64,000 nt of DNA from Mesocentrotus franciscanus (Eukaryota > Echinodermata > Echinoidea > Camarodonta > Strongylocentrotidae): NCBI GenBank assembly GCA_037976565.1, contig CP137682.1, forward strand, positions 18,320,751 to 18,384,750, given 5' to 3'. Below, in pieces: positions 39,532 through 52,600 of the stretch. A program made the position numbers and the translations under genes. Every line of letters begins with the position of its first letter. The first letter of the stretch is position 1. The notes beneath the pieces were generated by a model. The model was not told where the DNA came from, made no database searches, and worked only from the letters and a program-made list of their open reading frames with translations.

Positions 39532-42500
39532 TTACTACTACTACTTCTACTTCTTATAATACTACCACAACTACTACTGCTACTAGTAGGTACTACTACT
39601 ACTACTACTACTACCACTACTTCTGTCTCCTACTGCCTGACAATCCCCCTTTTTGTTTGGGGGCAGAGGTTCATCCGGGAAATGAATCTGCATGGGACCT
39701 TTTGGACACAAAGTAGATTCTTTAAGAGTTATTTTCCCATAAATATCTCAATTTTGAAGATTAAAAATTATTCAACATAATAATGATATTATAATACTAA
39801 TATTAACAGCAATATTTTCTGCATTTCACAGCTCATATAATGCACTTTCAAATTGCTTTAAAATGTTTACTCGTGAGCTTCAGTTCCGGTAATCGTAATC
39901 ATATTTATTGGCGCAGTGTCAAGTTCAAGGAATAATTCCCCAGTAACATTTTACTACATCTGGGTCGAGACTGAAAAATATAAATCAATGTCTTTGCAAA
40001 GGTACTACATCGGAACTCGAATTTCCGACCAAGTTTATACAAAATACGACTACGGCATTTAAATAATGGTAAATTTTATGTATTACAAAAAATGTAATAT
40101 GCCCTTGTATAACGCTTACCTTTCCATCTCTGTCTTACTATCACAATATTTATGCAGATATAGATGAGTGTCTAAGCAGTGAAAGTGGGTGCTCACATGA
40201 ATGCGTAAACTATGATGGGGGCTACCACTGCGCATGCCCAGATGGTTACCGGTTAGACTCATCTGGTCGAGTGTGTGGGTAAGTACAGGTTAGATGAGGG
40301 TAAACAGGTGCTTCCGTTTTGCCAACGTTCTATTATATACATGTCAATCCGATGAAGCTGTATATAATTTTATGAAGTTCATTGAAGAATGGGCGTCGAT
40401 CAATTTCCATTTTGCGCATGCATTGTCATTTACAAGATTCATGCTAAATTCATTTTGATTTTAACTGCGTGGAATACAACTCTTTCAGTTTTGGGCAAAC
40501 ACATAGAGAGAAACGCCCCTTTGACTCATTAATTTCCTTACAAGTTCTTTGCGTATCTCCCAGCACAAACAGACAAGACGGGTCAGAGTCTGGGCATAGT
40601 ACATAAAAGGAAATTGTATAGAAATCATTAAGATACTTATTATTCAAATAACCTCTTTTGATAACTCTCAGGCATATGCGAATATGATGTCATGAATCAT
40701 ACGAGCAGCATTGTCCTAAATAAAGGGTCATCATGTTTTTACGTCATGGATTCCGAAACGGTCACGTGGACAGAAGCTACCAATCAATGCAGGGCAATTC
40801 AGAGTCGTCTACCCAATGCCAGCGATGGGAGCTTTATACAGGTACCCCATTCATCATTTATCCTACGACTTGAATTCTGATTGCTACGAGGAACTGAATC
40901 TTGCATTCATTTAAAATTGTCGCATAAACCATTAACAAAATAATTGTTGGATTTATTTTGGAGGAACTAATCTATAGAAAAGTAAATTAATGAAAAAAGA
41001 ATAATCGGAGTATTGGTATTACACACATGGATGGGCTTATTGGTGTACGGATGAGCACCGTTATTTCTGAGTCTCTCGATTTAAAAACCTTCTTCCTGTG
41101 TGCCATGGATATTGTAGATTGGAGTTGGCCTATAGTGTTCGGCATTCTGGTAAACTTCTTTTCAATGTTCTAGGTTCAAATCCGATAGCCGTCTTTTGCA
41201 TGGTGACGAAATCGTTCCCAAACTTTCAAAATCTGTTCAATACATGAGAGACATACAGTAAGGATTAAACCCGGCAACCTTTCCGTTTCTATCGATTTCA
41301 CAGGTATTGAATGTGGCAAATGTAAGTGATATTTGGGTAGAAGACGATCTTTCTGCTGTTGATGACCTCTGCCCTTCAATCGTATGGAACGCGACTGAGA
41401 TTATAATTGAATCGTCTGACTGTAATGATCAGAAAACATTCATCTGTGAGCGAGGTAGGCAATTTTATTCTCGAAATGTTAGTATCATTCACATGTTTTA
41501 CCATTCACTAACCTGATCACAAAGACTTTCGAAAAATCAACGGAAGGGCAAATTCAGTAGCGTTTTCCATCACCTATTGAAATGTGCGAAAATTACAGTG
41601 ACTTCTTACGTAACCCGAACATGATTTCTATGGGGTATAGGCCTACAAAAGGGTATTGTCATTGCCCTTGAGTTGATTCCTAGAAAGTCTTTGCGATTAT
41701 GTTTACTGCTTGTGACCTCTAATCATTTATCTTCACAGCAAATATAAACAACCAGATAAACGCCAAGTTAATTGAATGTACAAGGGATTTAAATTTGTGT
41801 TTTCTGAAGGCTATATATGTATTATAATCACATTCAAGATGAACAAATAATTGGATTTAATTTCTTTGCATTGTAGAATATGCTGATCTTCTTTGCCGTG
41901 ATATTTGGTCTAATGACATCACATCACACGTGACATCAGCTTTAGTAGGTCACTTACAAGCGTACAGTTACCCTCTACTCTACAATCAGCATTCAACATG
42001 TCACTTTCTGATCAAGGGACCTGAGAGTATGAAAGTCAGGTAAGGATTTCATCCGTATTGTAATTCAAATGGACTGTTTTGCACACGTTTTTGACAAAAT
42101 AATTTTATGTTAATATTCTATTATAATTGTCCATTTGTGTTCGTTAAATGTTTATTTAATGTCTTCACAGAAGTTATTTAAACTTAAGTGTTAGCTTTAA
42201 ACTTTCTTTTGAAAATCTGCTGCAAGAATATGAAAAAGAAAAAGGAGGCGGAGTAGGAGGAGAGAAGAAGAAGGTGAAGGGCGAGAACAAGAAGAAGGAG
42301 GGAAAAAAAGATGATGAAGAACAATTTTGTTTATAAATCTAGTAGAACAAAAATAGCAGTAGAAGTATCATTTTGATTATCATAATTACATATACTTTTA
42401 CTGCAATTAATTTTATTGCCATATTACTACCAACATCAATATTCTGAATTCAATATTATTTTTATCTATAATGTTGTATCTAGGCTGACCATCGTAAGAA

Positions 42501-45500
42501 TGATGTTGCGTCAAAATCGTCGCAATACAAAATGCCTTGACACCCTTGGTGTTTATGACGTCATCGGTAAGACCAATCAAACACGTGGTCAGTACTGCGG
42601 TGAACTTTATGACGTCGTGGTCATTAGCCAGTCCAATGTCGTATTCATTGAACTCACCATGTGGTCGTTGACCGCCAATATGCCAAATGAACTTGGCTTT
42701 GAAGCCAGGTATGACATGGTCGGTAAGTCAAGCTTCGAATCTTGTTTAAAACTTGAGAACTGTAAGCACTAGGAGTTTCATATATGTCTGCAAATTGACA
42801 TTCATTAATTTGACACTGAAATATTGGATAAAATGCAGAAGCATATCCAGTTTATGGAGTACCCAGAGCCCATCCAGTTGCTTGCATCTAAGTTAATAGA
42901 ATTACAGTAAATAGTTATGATACCTTAAGAATGACTGATAATTTAAGAAAATTGTATAAAATGTTACTTATTATATTCCTCTGACATGCAAAAAATCCTG
43001 AACAAATTCTCAAACCACAAAGATATCTATGGTTTTCTTTGAAGGCGTCACTGGTTAACACCCTCTAACAGTGATTAACACTAAATTCTCCTAACCATTT
43101 TTGAATTTTCCCGAACGTTTTCCATGAAAAAAAGACATAAAACAGGCTATTTTTTTTTTCAACACTTAAATGTCTGGAATGGTATATAGAGCCAATTTAT
43201 TGCTTTGTGACGATTTACATTCACCTAAAATGTAATTAAATTGTAATAATATAGTTGGGAGAATTAAGGAATAGATCAGATCAGTTTTTCCCAATTTTTT
43301 ATCATTAATAATGGTCCGTTTTCACTCAAATTTTCAGATTATCTTTAATTGTACATCTAGCATTGAAGTCATTACCTTAGCACCACTTTCTCTCATCTGA
43401 ACAATGTTACCAAGACCCTTTAAGCTCCAAACTTCGCTTCTGTTTACAAAGTCCTGGTCACGCATCTCAACCATTTCCCAGTTGTGGTATACCTTCTTCA
43501 ATAGCCTTCCTCAATGATGCCCAACGTTTCATGACTTCCAGTTATTCAACATTTGGTATATCCTAAAAAGATATTTTGTGAAAACAAATAATTTAGGACT
43601 CTGTGAATCATTTTCTAATCCCACTGCAGACTGCACTGCTATAGATTGCAATGCTGTATGCGGTAAGACAGTCAGCTTTCATGGACCATCAGGCTCAATC
43701 CAGACCAAGGATTTCCCCTCTATTATTCCACCATTCACCAGCTGTGAATTTAACATTACAGTTCAATCTAATCGCTACATCTCTCTTCATTTCAACGACT
43801 TCGACATCGAGGGTGACTCTGCGAACTGTATTGATCGTGTGACAGTACGTACACCAACCGGTATCCTGAAACGCGCACTTTGTGGGAATACGACCCAGCC
43901 TCTTATCATATCCAACTCATCGATGATCATCGTTGCCTTGAACACAGGGTTAGCGGGAAAATCAACTGGATTCGATCTTGTCTACAACACAACAGGTACG
44001 TTTCGGTCGCTTCGAAGGAAATGGGCTTATCTGGTGGGGAAGGGGCTAAAGCCCAACCCCTCTGTGAATTTCAAAAATCCTAACTGCCAAAATTGCCCAG
44101 GCAACCAACACCTTGTATTATTCTGGCCGTTATCGCCTGCACGAATATGTAATTTTTAAGTTCTTATCCAGCATACTTTGAATAAACAATATTTTCGCCA
44201 TTATCTAATGTCATATTATGCATCTAGAGCTGTGCATGGAAACCCAAATTATCCAATATTTTGGTCTTGCCCAGATGTTGTAGATCCACCAGACGTGATA
44301 TGAATTCATTATATAAATAAATATATATATTTTCAAATCAAATTTGTAATTTCTCGATAATACAGCCATTTGTGATGGCTTTTCTAAGGAGGGAATAGGA
44401 ACTTGTGAGAAACGAAAAAGGGGCACTTATGAGAAGGGAAAAGGGCACTAATTAAAAGGGGAAAGGTACACTTGCCAAAGTAAAAGAGGCACTTTCCCTA
44501 CACAAAAGGGGGCACTTTTGGGGTATTTGAAGTGGTGGGGGTACTGTGCCCCTCTCCTCCCCTACACCACCCCTCGGGAGCGCTGCTTCTGCAGGTGGTA
44601 ACCTGTTTTAATAAGTCCATCGGAGTGTGAATAAAGTTTTCGATATCCCTTTTTACCCCCAGAATTAGGAGGCTGTGGATTTGGTCGCGATACTTGTTCA
44701 GGTGTGGAGTACTGCACCCTTTCTACTGCTGTGTTTGTCTCCGTCAACTACCCTTTTCCTTACGCGCCCAATTCACAATGCCGATGGAATATCGTCACTC
44801 CTGAAGGCTCCTTCGTGACCATAACGTTTACACTTTTCGATGTCGTCTCCGACATCAATGACCAGGAGTGTACTCAAACGGACTACTTGGTCGTCTATGA
44901 TGCGGCCAGTGGTACAGCTTCTAGGCCACCAGTCTTGGGACGTTTCTGCAATGCAAACCCACCCTTAAATGACGTCAGAAGCAGCCTGAATATCGTAGTC
45001 ATTGAATTTGTTTCAGATTATGATCTCGAAGGAGGTGGATTCTACGCCGAGTACCGTGCAACCTACACTCGGCTAGATGTAGACTCAACAACAGGGGGTA
45101 CAGGAAAAAGACTTCTTTTGTTGTCGTATTTCCATCTTTCCATGATTCTCTTCAGATTTATGAAATATAAGAATAATTTGTGTCGAGACCAAACGATGGC
45201 TTATAATTTATATTTTTGGGTTGGGCTGTACTCCTCACTGTTTATATTACTGGCAATTGACCATACCGCAATTGCTTTCTTCCATTATCATGATTAAGGA
45301 CATAACTAATTATTCACAAAATTGTTAATGCATATATATATCTTTTCGTGAAACACAATCAGTCTTACACAACTCATTTACTAATTATAGTTAACAATAA
45401 TTAGTTCTTTTGCCAAATTATTGTTTAACAAGATTGATTATCTCCTTGTTCGTATTCAGAAGCAGAGTACACCTGTCCCGAGGGTTGGGAACTGTTTGGA

Positions 45501-48500
45501 AGTAAATGCTACCAGTTTACCTCACTCAACCAGACGATTCGATGGAACGATGCATCACAGATGTGCCGAAATATTGGCGCCTTTCTTGTCAGCATAAAAA
45601 CCGCCAAAGAGATGAATTTCATCCACTACATGCTGACGTCATCATGGTTTACCGGCATCCATAAGAATACTTATATTGGTAATACTGATTTTAACACGAT
45701 CGCAACTATTTTCGAAAAATCAACTCAAGGACAATTTTGATAACGATTTCAATAACAATTTTAAAACCAACCTTTACTTGTATTTATTGTCATGTTTGTT
45801 ATTTTAGATTTTGTGTATATTTTCTTGTATTTGTATTTTATGTGGTTGTAATGAGTAAATAAATTGAATTTAAAAAAAAAACTATTGTAGGTCCCACGGA
45901 ATCGTGCTTGGATAACGTAATATGTCAATGTCATGTTCGCACACTTCAATAGGTGTCGCACAAGGCTATTGAAATCGTGGTAGGTTGATTTTTCGAAAGT
46001 AGTTGCTATCGTGTTTATTATAGGCTAGTGAGATATAGCGTGCACAAATCTGTAGGAGGAAAAACAAGTAGAATATATATTTATTCAGGCTTGGACATAC
46101 AAGGAGAGAGCTAGAGAGAAAGAGTGAGAAAGAGAGAGAGAGAGACAGAGAGAGATGGTGAAAAATCATGATGTTCAGAGACGAAGAGAAGAAATCTGAG
46201 ATAATGAAATATTCGTGAATGAAATCGGGAAAAAGGTAGGAAAGTCAATTCTGGTGTTTAATGTTTAAGAAAAGATATTGACCGGGAGCAAGTTGAAAGC
46301 TTTCGAGATTATGGTTTCTAGACCTCTGATTCAATTTGAAAATAATTATGATTAAGAAAGTTGTTTATTTGCTTGAACGATCGGCTAAGCTCTAACAAAA
46401 TTTGGATTTTTTTTTTCCGGCATTTTTCTTTGTATTAGGTTTGACAGATAGTGCCGAGGAAAGTCACTTCAGATGGGAAGATGGAGGTCCTCTTTCTTAT
46501 GCTGACTGGTACATAGCAAATAGGTAAATATATTACTGGTCTTGATATCAAGAATTCGATTTCTTGATATCAAGAATTCGATTTCTTGATATCAAGAATT
46601 CATTTTTTGATATCAAGAATAGAATTCTTGATATCAAGAAATCAATTGATATCAAGAATTGAATTCTTGATATCAAGAAATAATTTTACGTTGTAAAGCA
46701 ATGGTAATTCTTGATATCAAGAATTAAATTCTTGATATCAAGAATTCGATTTCTTGATATCAAGAATTCATTTTTTGATATCAAGAATAGAATTCTTGAT
46801 ATCAAGAAATATGAATAAATGTTAAAACGGCTTGCCATATGAGCGCACAGCGCAGGCAGTGATGTCATCAATGTTTTCAGATGCCTGCGCTGTGCGCTCA
46901 CATCATATTTGCATGGGCGCTATCTTAATTACGCGAAAACCCCTGACCTCTAGAGGTCAATGGTTAGTTTATCTTAGATTAAGATTGCGCCAATGTCTGA
47001 GCATGCGCACTTTTGTAACCGTGAAAAGGTGTATTAAAGACTGAAATGACAAGATGAAGGCACATAATGAAAAATGAACGAAAGCAACCATAGAATGAGA
47101 TTTCACTGATGAAAGCCATTGGCATATCCGACAATTCGGTACCTCTTCTACAGACCGAAGGCTTTAAAGCAAAAATACATCTCTAGAAATTTTCAGGGGT
47201 TGTGCGGGGCTGCCTTAATTGTCTGTCGCCAATTCAAAGAAGGATCCGCCCTCATCATGTTTATGGATACGCCCCTCCCCCGTAAAAGCGGACAAAACTA
47301 TTATATGTTCCTATCTTTTAGTGGTAAAAGGGTGTGAAATCTCTGTTAAATCATAAAACTGTATACGGTCTTGTCTCTCATTCATTATTACGCTTCCATC
47401 TCTTTCTTTAAAATACATTATCTTCCAGGCCTGATGAAGAATCTCAGCCGAATGGACACGAACAGGAAGATTGTACGATGATCATATTGGAGAACCTACA
47501 ATCCTCAGCTAATTGGCATGACATATCATGTGCATCGCGTGAAGAAAGTCAGTTCATTTGTTACCAACTGGCTGAAGGTAATATAATCTCTTTATAAAAA
47601 GATATAAGTTTCAGATTGCGAGAAAAAGATAAGATGAGGCGATTTGAGAAAAATGAAATTTAGAAATAAAGAGCAGGACCCCGTCTTACAAAGAGTTCAT
47701 ATCAATCGCAACTTATTTGCGATTGATATCAATTGCAACTATGTACATAAGAGATAGGAGACTGCAAACTTGCGATTGATTGGAGGACTTGCGATTGATT
47801 TGTGATTGATTTGGATCAATCACAACTCTTTGTAACAGGGGCGGATCCAGCCGGCGGCAAGGGAGGGGGCCTAAAAAGGGGCCCACTTCGTGCGAAAATT
47901 TGAAAATCGTGCCGGTCGATTTTTCGCTCAGTGGGGGTATGACAGAGCAATACAAAAACAATATTGATCTGTCATCCGGGTACTGCGCTAAAGATATTAA
48001 ATACACTGAATTATTGTACCACTTGGAAGCCTTATATAGATCATAATGAGAGGTATTGAGAAAGAAAAAGCTGGAGAAAGAAAATGGTCGAGGGAATTTG
48101 AAACTGCGGGCGACTTAGTGAAAGAAGTCGAAAGAGAAAAAACCGCCCCAAAACAAATCGAGTAAAGATGAGAAAGAGTGAGAGAGAGAATGGGAAGATG
48201 TAATTGAAGTTATTGAAATTATATATGAGAAATTTTATAGAAGAAATGTGAAGGTATCATTAGTGAGCATGAGCATTAGTGAACAAGAGACTGGCATGTA
48301 ACTTCCCCCAGCTCAGCACACGCTCACAAAAGAATTGCATTCTTTCATACAATACCTCCACATTACCTTTCTTTTCCTGGTGATGCTACAGCACGTCTGA
48401 CATAGCAACTCCTGTGTTTGTATGGTCTATTGCAAACAGGTGGTCAGATCTGGTGAAGCTACATACCCCTGTCCCGTGTTAGCTCACTAATGATTGACAC

Positions 48501-49566
48501 ATGATGTCACAAGATGAATGAGATCTGGAGCTTTTTTTTAGGGTGGAGCTTAGCAGGTCTGAGAAAATTATTTTACAAAATATTTAAAAATCTATGAAAT
48601 ATATTTAGATGTTTAAATAACAAAATATGAGTTGTATGCAGCCCTGCACATCAACAGGAATCAACTTATATTTGGATGTCACCCGACTTTTAAAACGATT
48701 GATGATCGATAACACGGAGTCCTGCTATGTTCCCAAGACCACAGACATTATAATTGGATCGAATAAAGCTAGCTTAGAAATTCAGAATTACTGTCTTACT
48801 AGTTCAACAAAAAGATATACTAAGTTTTATACGAGAAAATTACGATAATTTTGTTTGGTCTGTTTGGTTTTTTTTCCTTCCGTTTTTTTTTTCTCTCTAC
48901 GAAATGTCAAAGTCGGGGTGCGGCCTTGACCCCGGCAAATACGGTAATACAAATTAACGAATATTTATGAATTACGAGTTTGATATTTCATAAAAGCGCT
49001 CATGTATGAAAAGTTATCTACCATCCATCATTAATTTATGTATGAATTTTGCGTCTACCTGGTAAGCAATAGAAAAAACTGTTACTCCATTTCAATTTAT
49101 GCACATATGAGGTTCAATTAGAAATAAGATGTAATAGAGTATATGGGCAATTCACTACTAACACACAATATTTGAAATCGGGATGTAATATACCTTACTG
49201 GAATATTGACGTAAATTAATTTATTGACGGCATATAATTAGCATGTAAGTAAAGAGACACATATATTCAAATCTTCCAGGAAACGCCATGGTCCCCTCGC
49301 GAATCGGAGACTTATTAACAAAAGGTAAAATTTGTATTTGTTTTATTTTGTATTAATTATAAAACTTCATTCACATGGTAAATAAGTATAATTAGACATA
49401 TTTTTTAAAAACCTTAAAAGATACACGGAAACACCATAATTAATTGAATAATTATGTAGGCCTATGTAAATGTATACATTACTTCAAATTGGATTTAATA
49501 TTTAGGAAATGACCAATAAGAATTCATATAATTTTAGTTTCTTGTGTTCTGCACAAATTATGACAA

Positions 49567-49647
<81 letters not shown>

Positions 49648-52600
49648 ATAAATGTATATATTTTTATTGTAAAATCCCTTTCGTATATAAACAATGGCAA
49701 AAACCAGCATACACGCCCGCCCCGCTTGAAGGCCCCTGATTAACAAAAAAGGCTCTCACTGTGTGTGTATTTTCATGGCACGGGGGCATTTGGCAGCCCG
49801 ACCCTAGCGAAATTCAACCATCTTCCCGGTTCTAACACTTAGGTTGATCAGTATCTGGATATGCCACTGGATACAACATTAGTTGTTTCACTTTTTCTGG
49901 AATTATTGTATGACAAAACGTCTTTATAACTACTTGCATGATTAAAGCTCAAGTTATTAATTAGGCATTCATTGTATGACAACAACTTGCATTGAATTGT
50001 TGGTGACAGTAATTTTAAAGTGTAAATACATCTAAGGAGATAAACTGTGGTGATAGAGACAATTTACGACTTACAAATAGAAAGAAGCATTCAATTTTTA
50101 AAATATTTTAATTATCTTTTATATAATACCATATTTATAATTCATGTTTATCATATTTAAAGTTTCTTTCTTTCGTCTCCCCATAGAGTGTCCCTCTGGA
50201 AGCCGTCGAATAGGAGACACGTGCATATCGCTTGCCTTAGCAGACAACAGTCAAACCGCTCTGTTGCCATGCCAACACATCCAATCCTCCGTTCTCCTAC
50301 CTCTACCACGTCTTACCTATGTACTTGGTCTTCTATGGCCATTCAGATCGACACCAATAGGCATCTCCATCGACATACAAGGTATGAAATACATCCTGTC
50401 TTGAGAACTGTATATAGATGGAAATGGGTTCAGAGAAATTAATAACATGCTATCTAACAAAGGCTGATCAGGATTTTTTTTCTTTTTTTAATAAAAGAAG
50501 AAAAAAATAGAAGGGGAGGGGAGGGCAACTCGATTTTTCTTGTTGGCTGTACATTTAAAAAGAAATAGATGGAAAATACTAGATCTTTTTAAAATTATGA
50601 ATTATCACATTGTATGGATTCAGAAGAAGAAAAAGAGCCCATAAGATGCTCCCATCAAGTCAGACGAAATTTTAAAAAAGTATAGCTTTATAATGTTCAA
50701 TTTATGATGATAATGTGACTATTCTGTTCAGTTCAATTCAATACAATTCAAATAATTTTATTTCCATAAATCAATCAAAACATGAAAAATGTTACATAAA
50801 ATGAATATTAAATGACATTTGCAATATAACATAGAAAATAAAACTTATTTGTAATTATACAATCTGAAATGTCCACAAGTAATCAATGCATATTAGTATA
50901 CAAAATATATAAGCATATCATAAGTCGAATATTTTTAAGGAAAAGATAAATCCACTTAAAAAAAAAACAGAGCCTGTATTTGTCTGGATTACTCCCAAAA
51001 GAAAATAACGATAGAAAGAAAGATAGAAAAAGAAAAAGTTATTAAAAAAAGTAAAACAAAAGTAAAAACAAAAACAAGAGTATGAAATATAATCCGTATA
51101 TATTTGGTTGATGATTACATTAAAAAGGAATTAATAATTACATTAAATAAAGAAACTGTTTGACAGATGACACGTTGGCTTTTTTACCATCCAGGTACAT
51201 ACGACATACACGAACAAACGCTAAGTCCACGGCCCGATGACGTCACCTCTGATTCCTGTCATGTGATGGAATACAATGGTGATGATTGGCAGCTAGTTTA
51301 CAGAGACTGCGCACTGGTTCATTATGGCAGCATGTGTTACTTTGCTGTGTCTGGTAAGAGTTTGCTAATCGTTTCATTGTCAAAGTTCTTCAGCTTTCCC
51401 TATAAATCCCTTGATATCCTGTATGCAGGAGGATAATTACCAGTTTCATAAATAGGAGATTTGCATTCAGAAAACAAGCTTTAATCTTCGAGCTTTGCCA
51501 ATATAGGTAATCATGTTTAATTTTGTTGTCTTGAATTTGAGCACCTGTCAGTAGTTTATATTATGAGATATACAGGGCGTAAGTAATATAATTGTTAACA
51601 TTGTGGTGTCGTTTTTTATCTGTATCATTTATTGTTTTAGCAATGTGAAATGAAATCTTGCTGATATAAATATTCATTATATCAGCAATATGACCTTTGC
51701 GATCTTCTCTTAATAAAGAGTGAATAATCACTGAATTCCTTATCAATTTTTATTATAGTACATACCTCAATCATACTACTTGATATGCTTCTGATTATTT
51801 ATTTGTTATTTTGATTTTACTCTATTCATTCCCTTCACTTATCTCACCTATTAATATTACAATGTGATGGTACATTGTTTCTGCTGCCGTCCTCTGTTGA
51901 AGTCAGTATCTTCGGGATGACTTATCTGTAATAAAATTGAAGGAAAATAAAGTTATTGAGGCTATAGCACCCATCTTTAGGATCTTTTGTCAAGCACAAA
52001 AATATCTCAACAAATTCTTATTATCTGTCATGGGGTGCAACGCCCCTTCTTCCATACCTACCCTTGCCATGGCTGATCCTTCTTGATACATGTCTTGCCG
52101 AGGTGGGCGAGAAGAGGGGGGTAGAAATACCCCCTCCCCCTAATGATGGATAATTTTCCTAGATTTCATCGGCACATGATTTTCCCAGGCGCCCCTATTC
52201 CATTCCCCATGTCTTCGTGTCCCATGTTAAGAATAAGTCCTATATACTTCACGAGAGAAAAATGGTTGATACTGCAAGCAATGATTCAGTGTATATAAAC
52301 ATAATAAACAAGGAAGTATACATTACAAGGAATGGCAAGAAATATATTGGCAGAGTAAATAATTTGTATTGCATATGTTCTTGTTTCATCAACAGATCTT
52401 GTAAACATCTGTGGAGATGACATGTTTGAATGTCTGAATGGAGAGTGTATTAGATCAGTCCATGTTTGTGATGGACGAGAAGAATGCATAGGAGGAGAAG
52501 ACGAAAAGAACTGTGGAGGTTTATAAACATGTTGTCCCTAACAACGGGACATAGTTCTAATGTTTGGCATCTTCAAGTTGGTCAAAGTCGTAGGGTATCT

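Noticed and set aside
39345..39716. 123-codon Thr/Ser/Tyr frame
   Set aside because: Translation of the CTA/TAG microsatellite.
46540..46812. CRISPR-like array
   Set aside because: Regular palindromic repeats, but spacers are only about 5-6 bp, AT-rich and near-identical, and the host is eukaryotic. It is a minisatellite.
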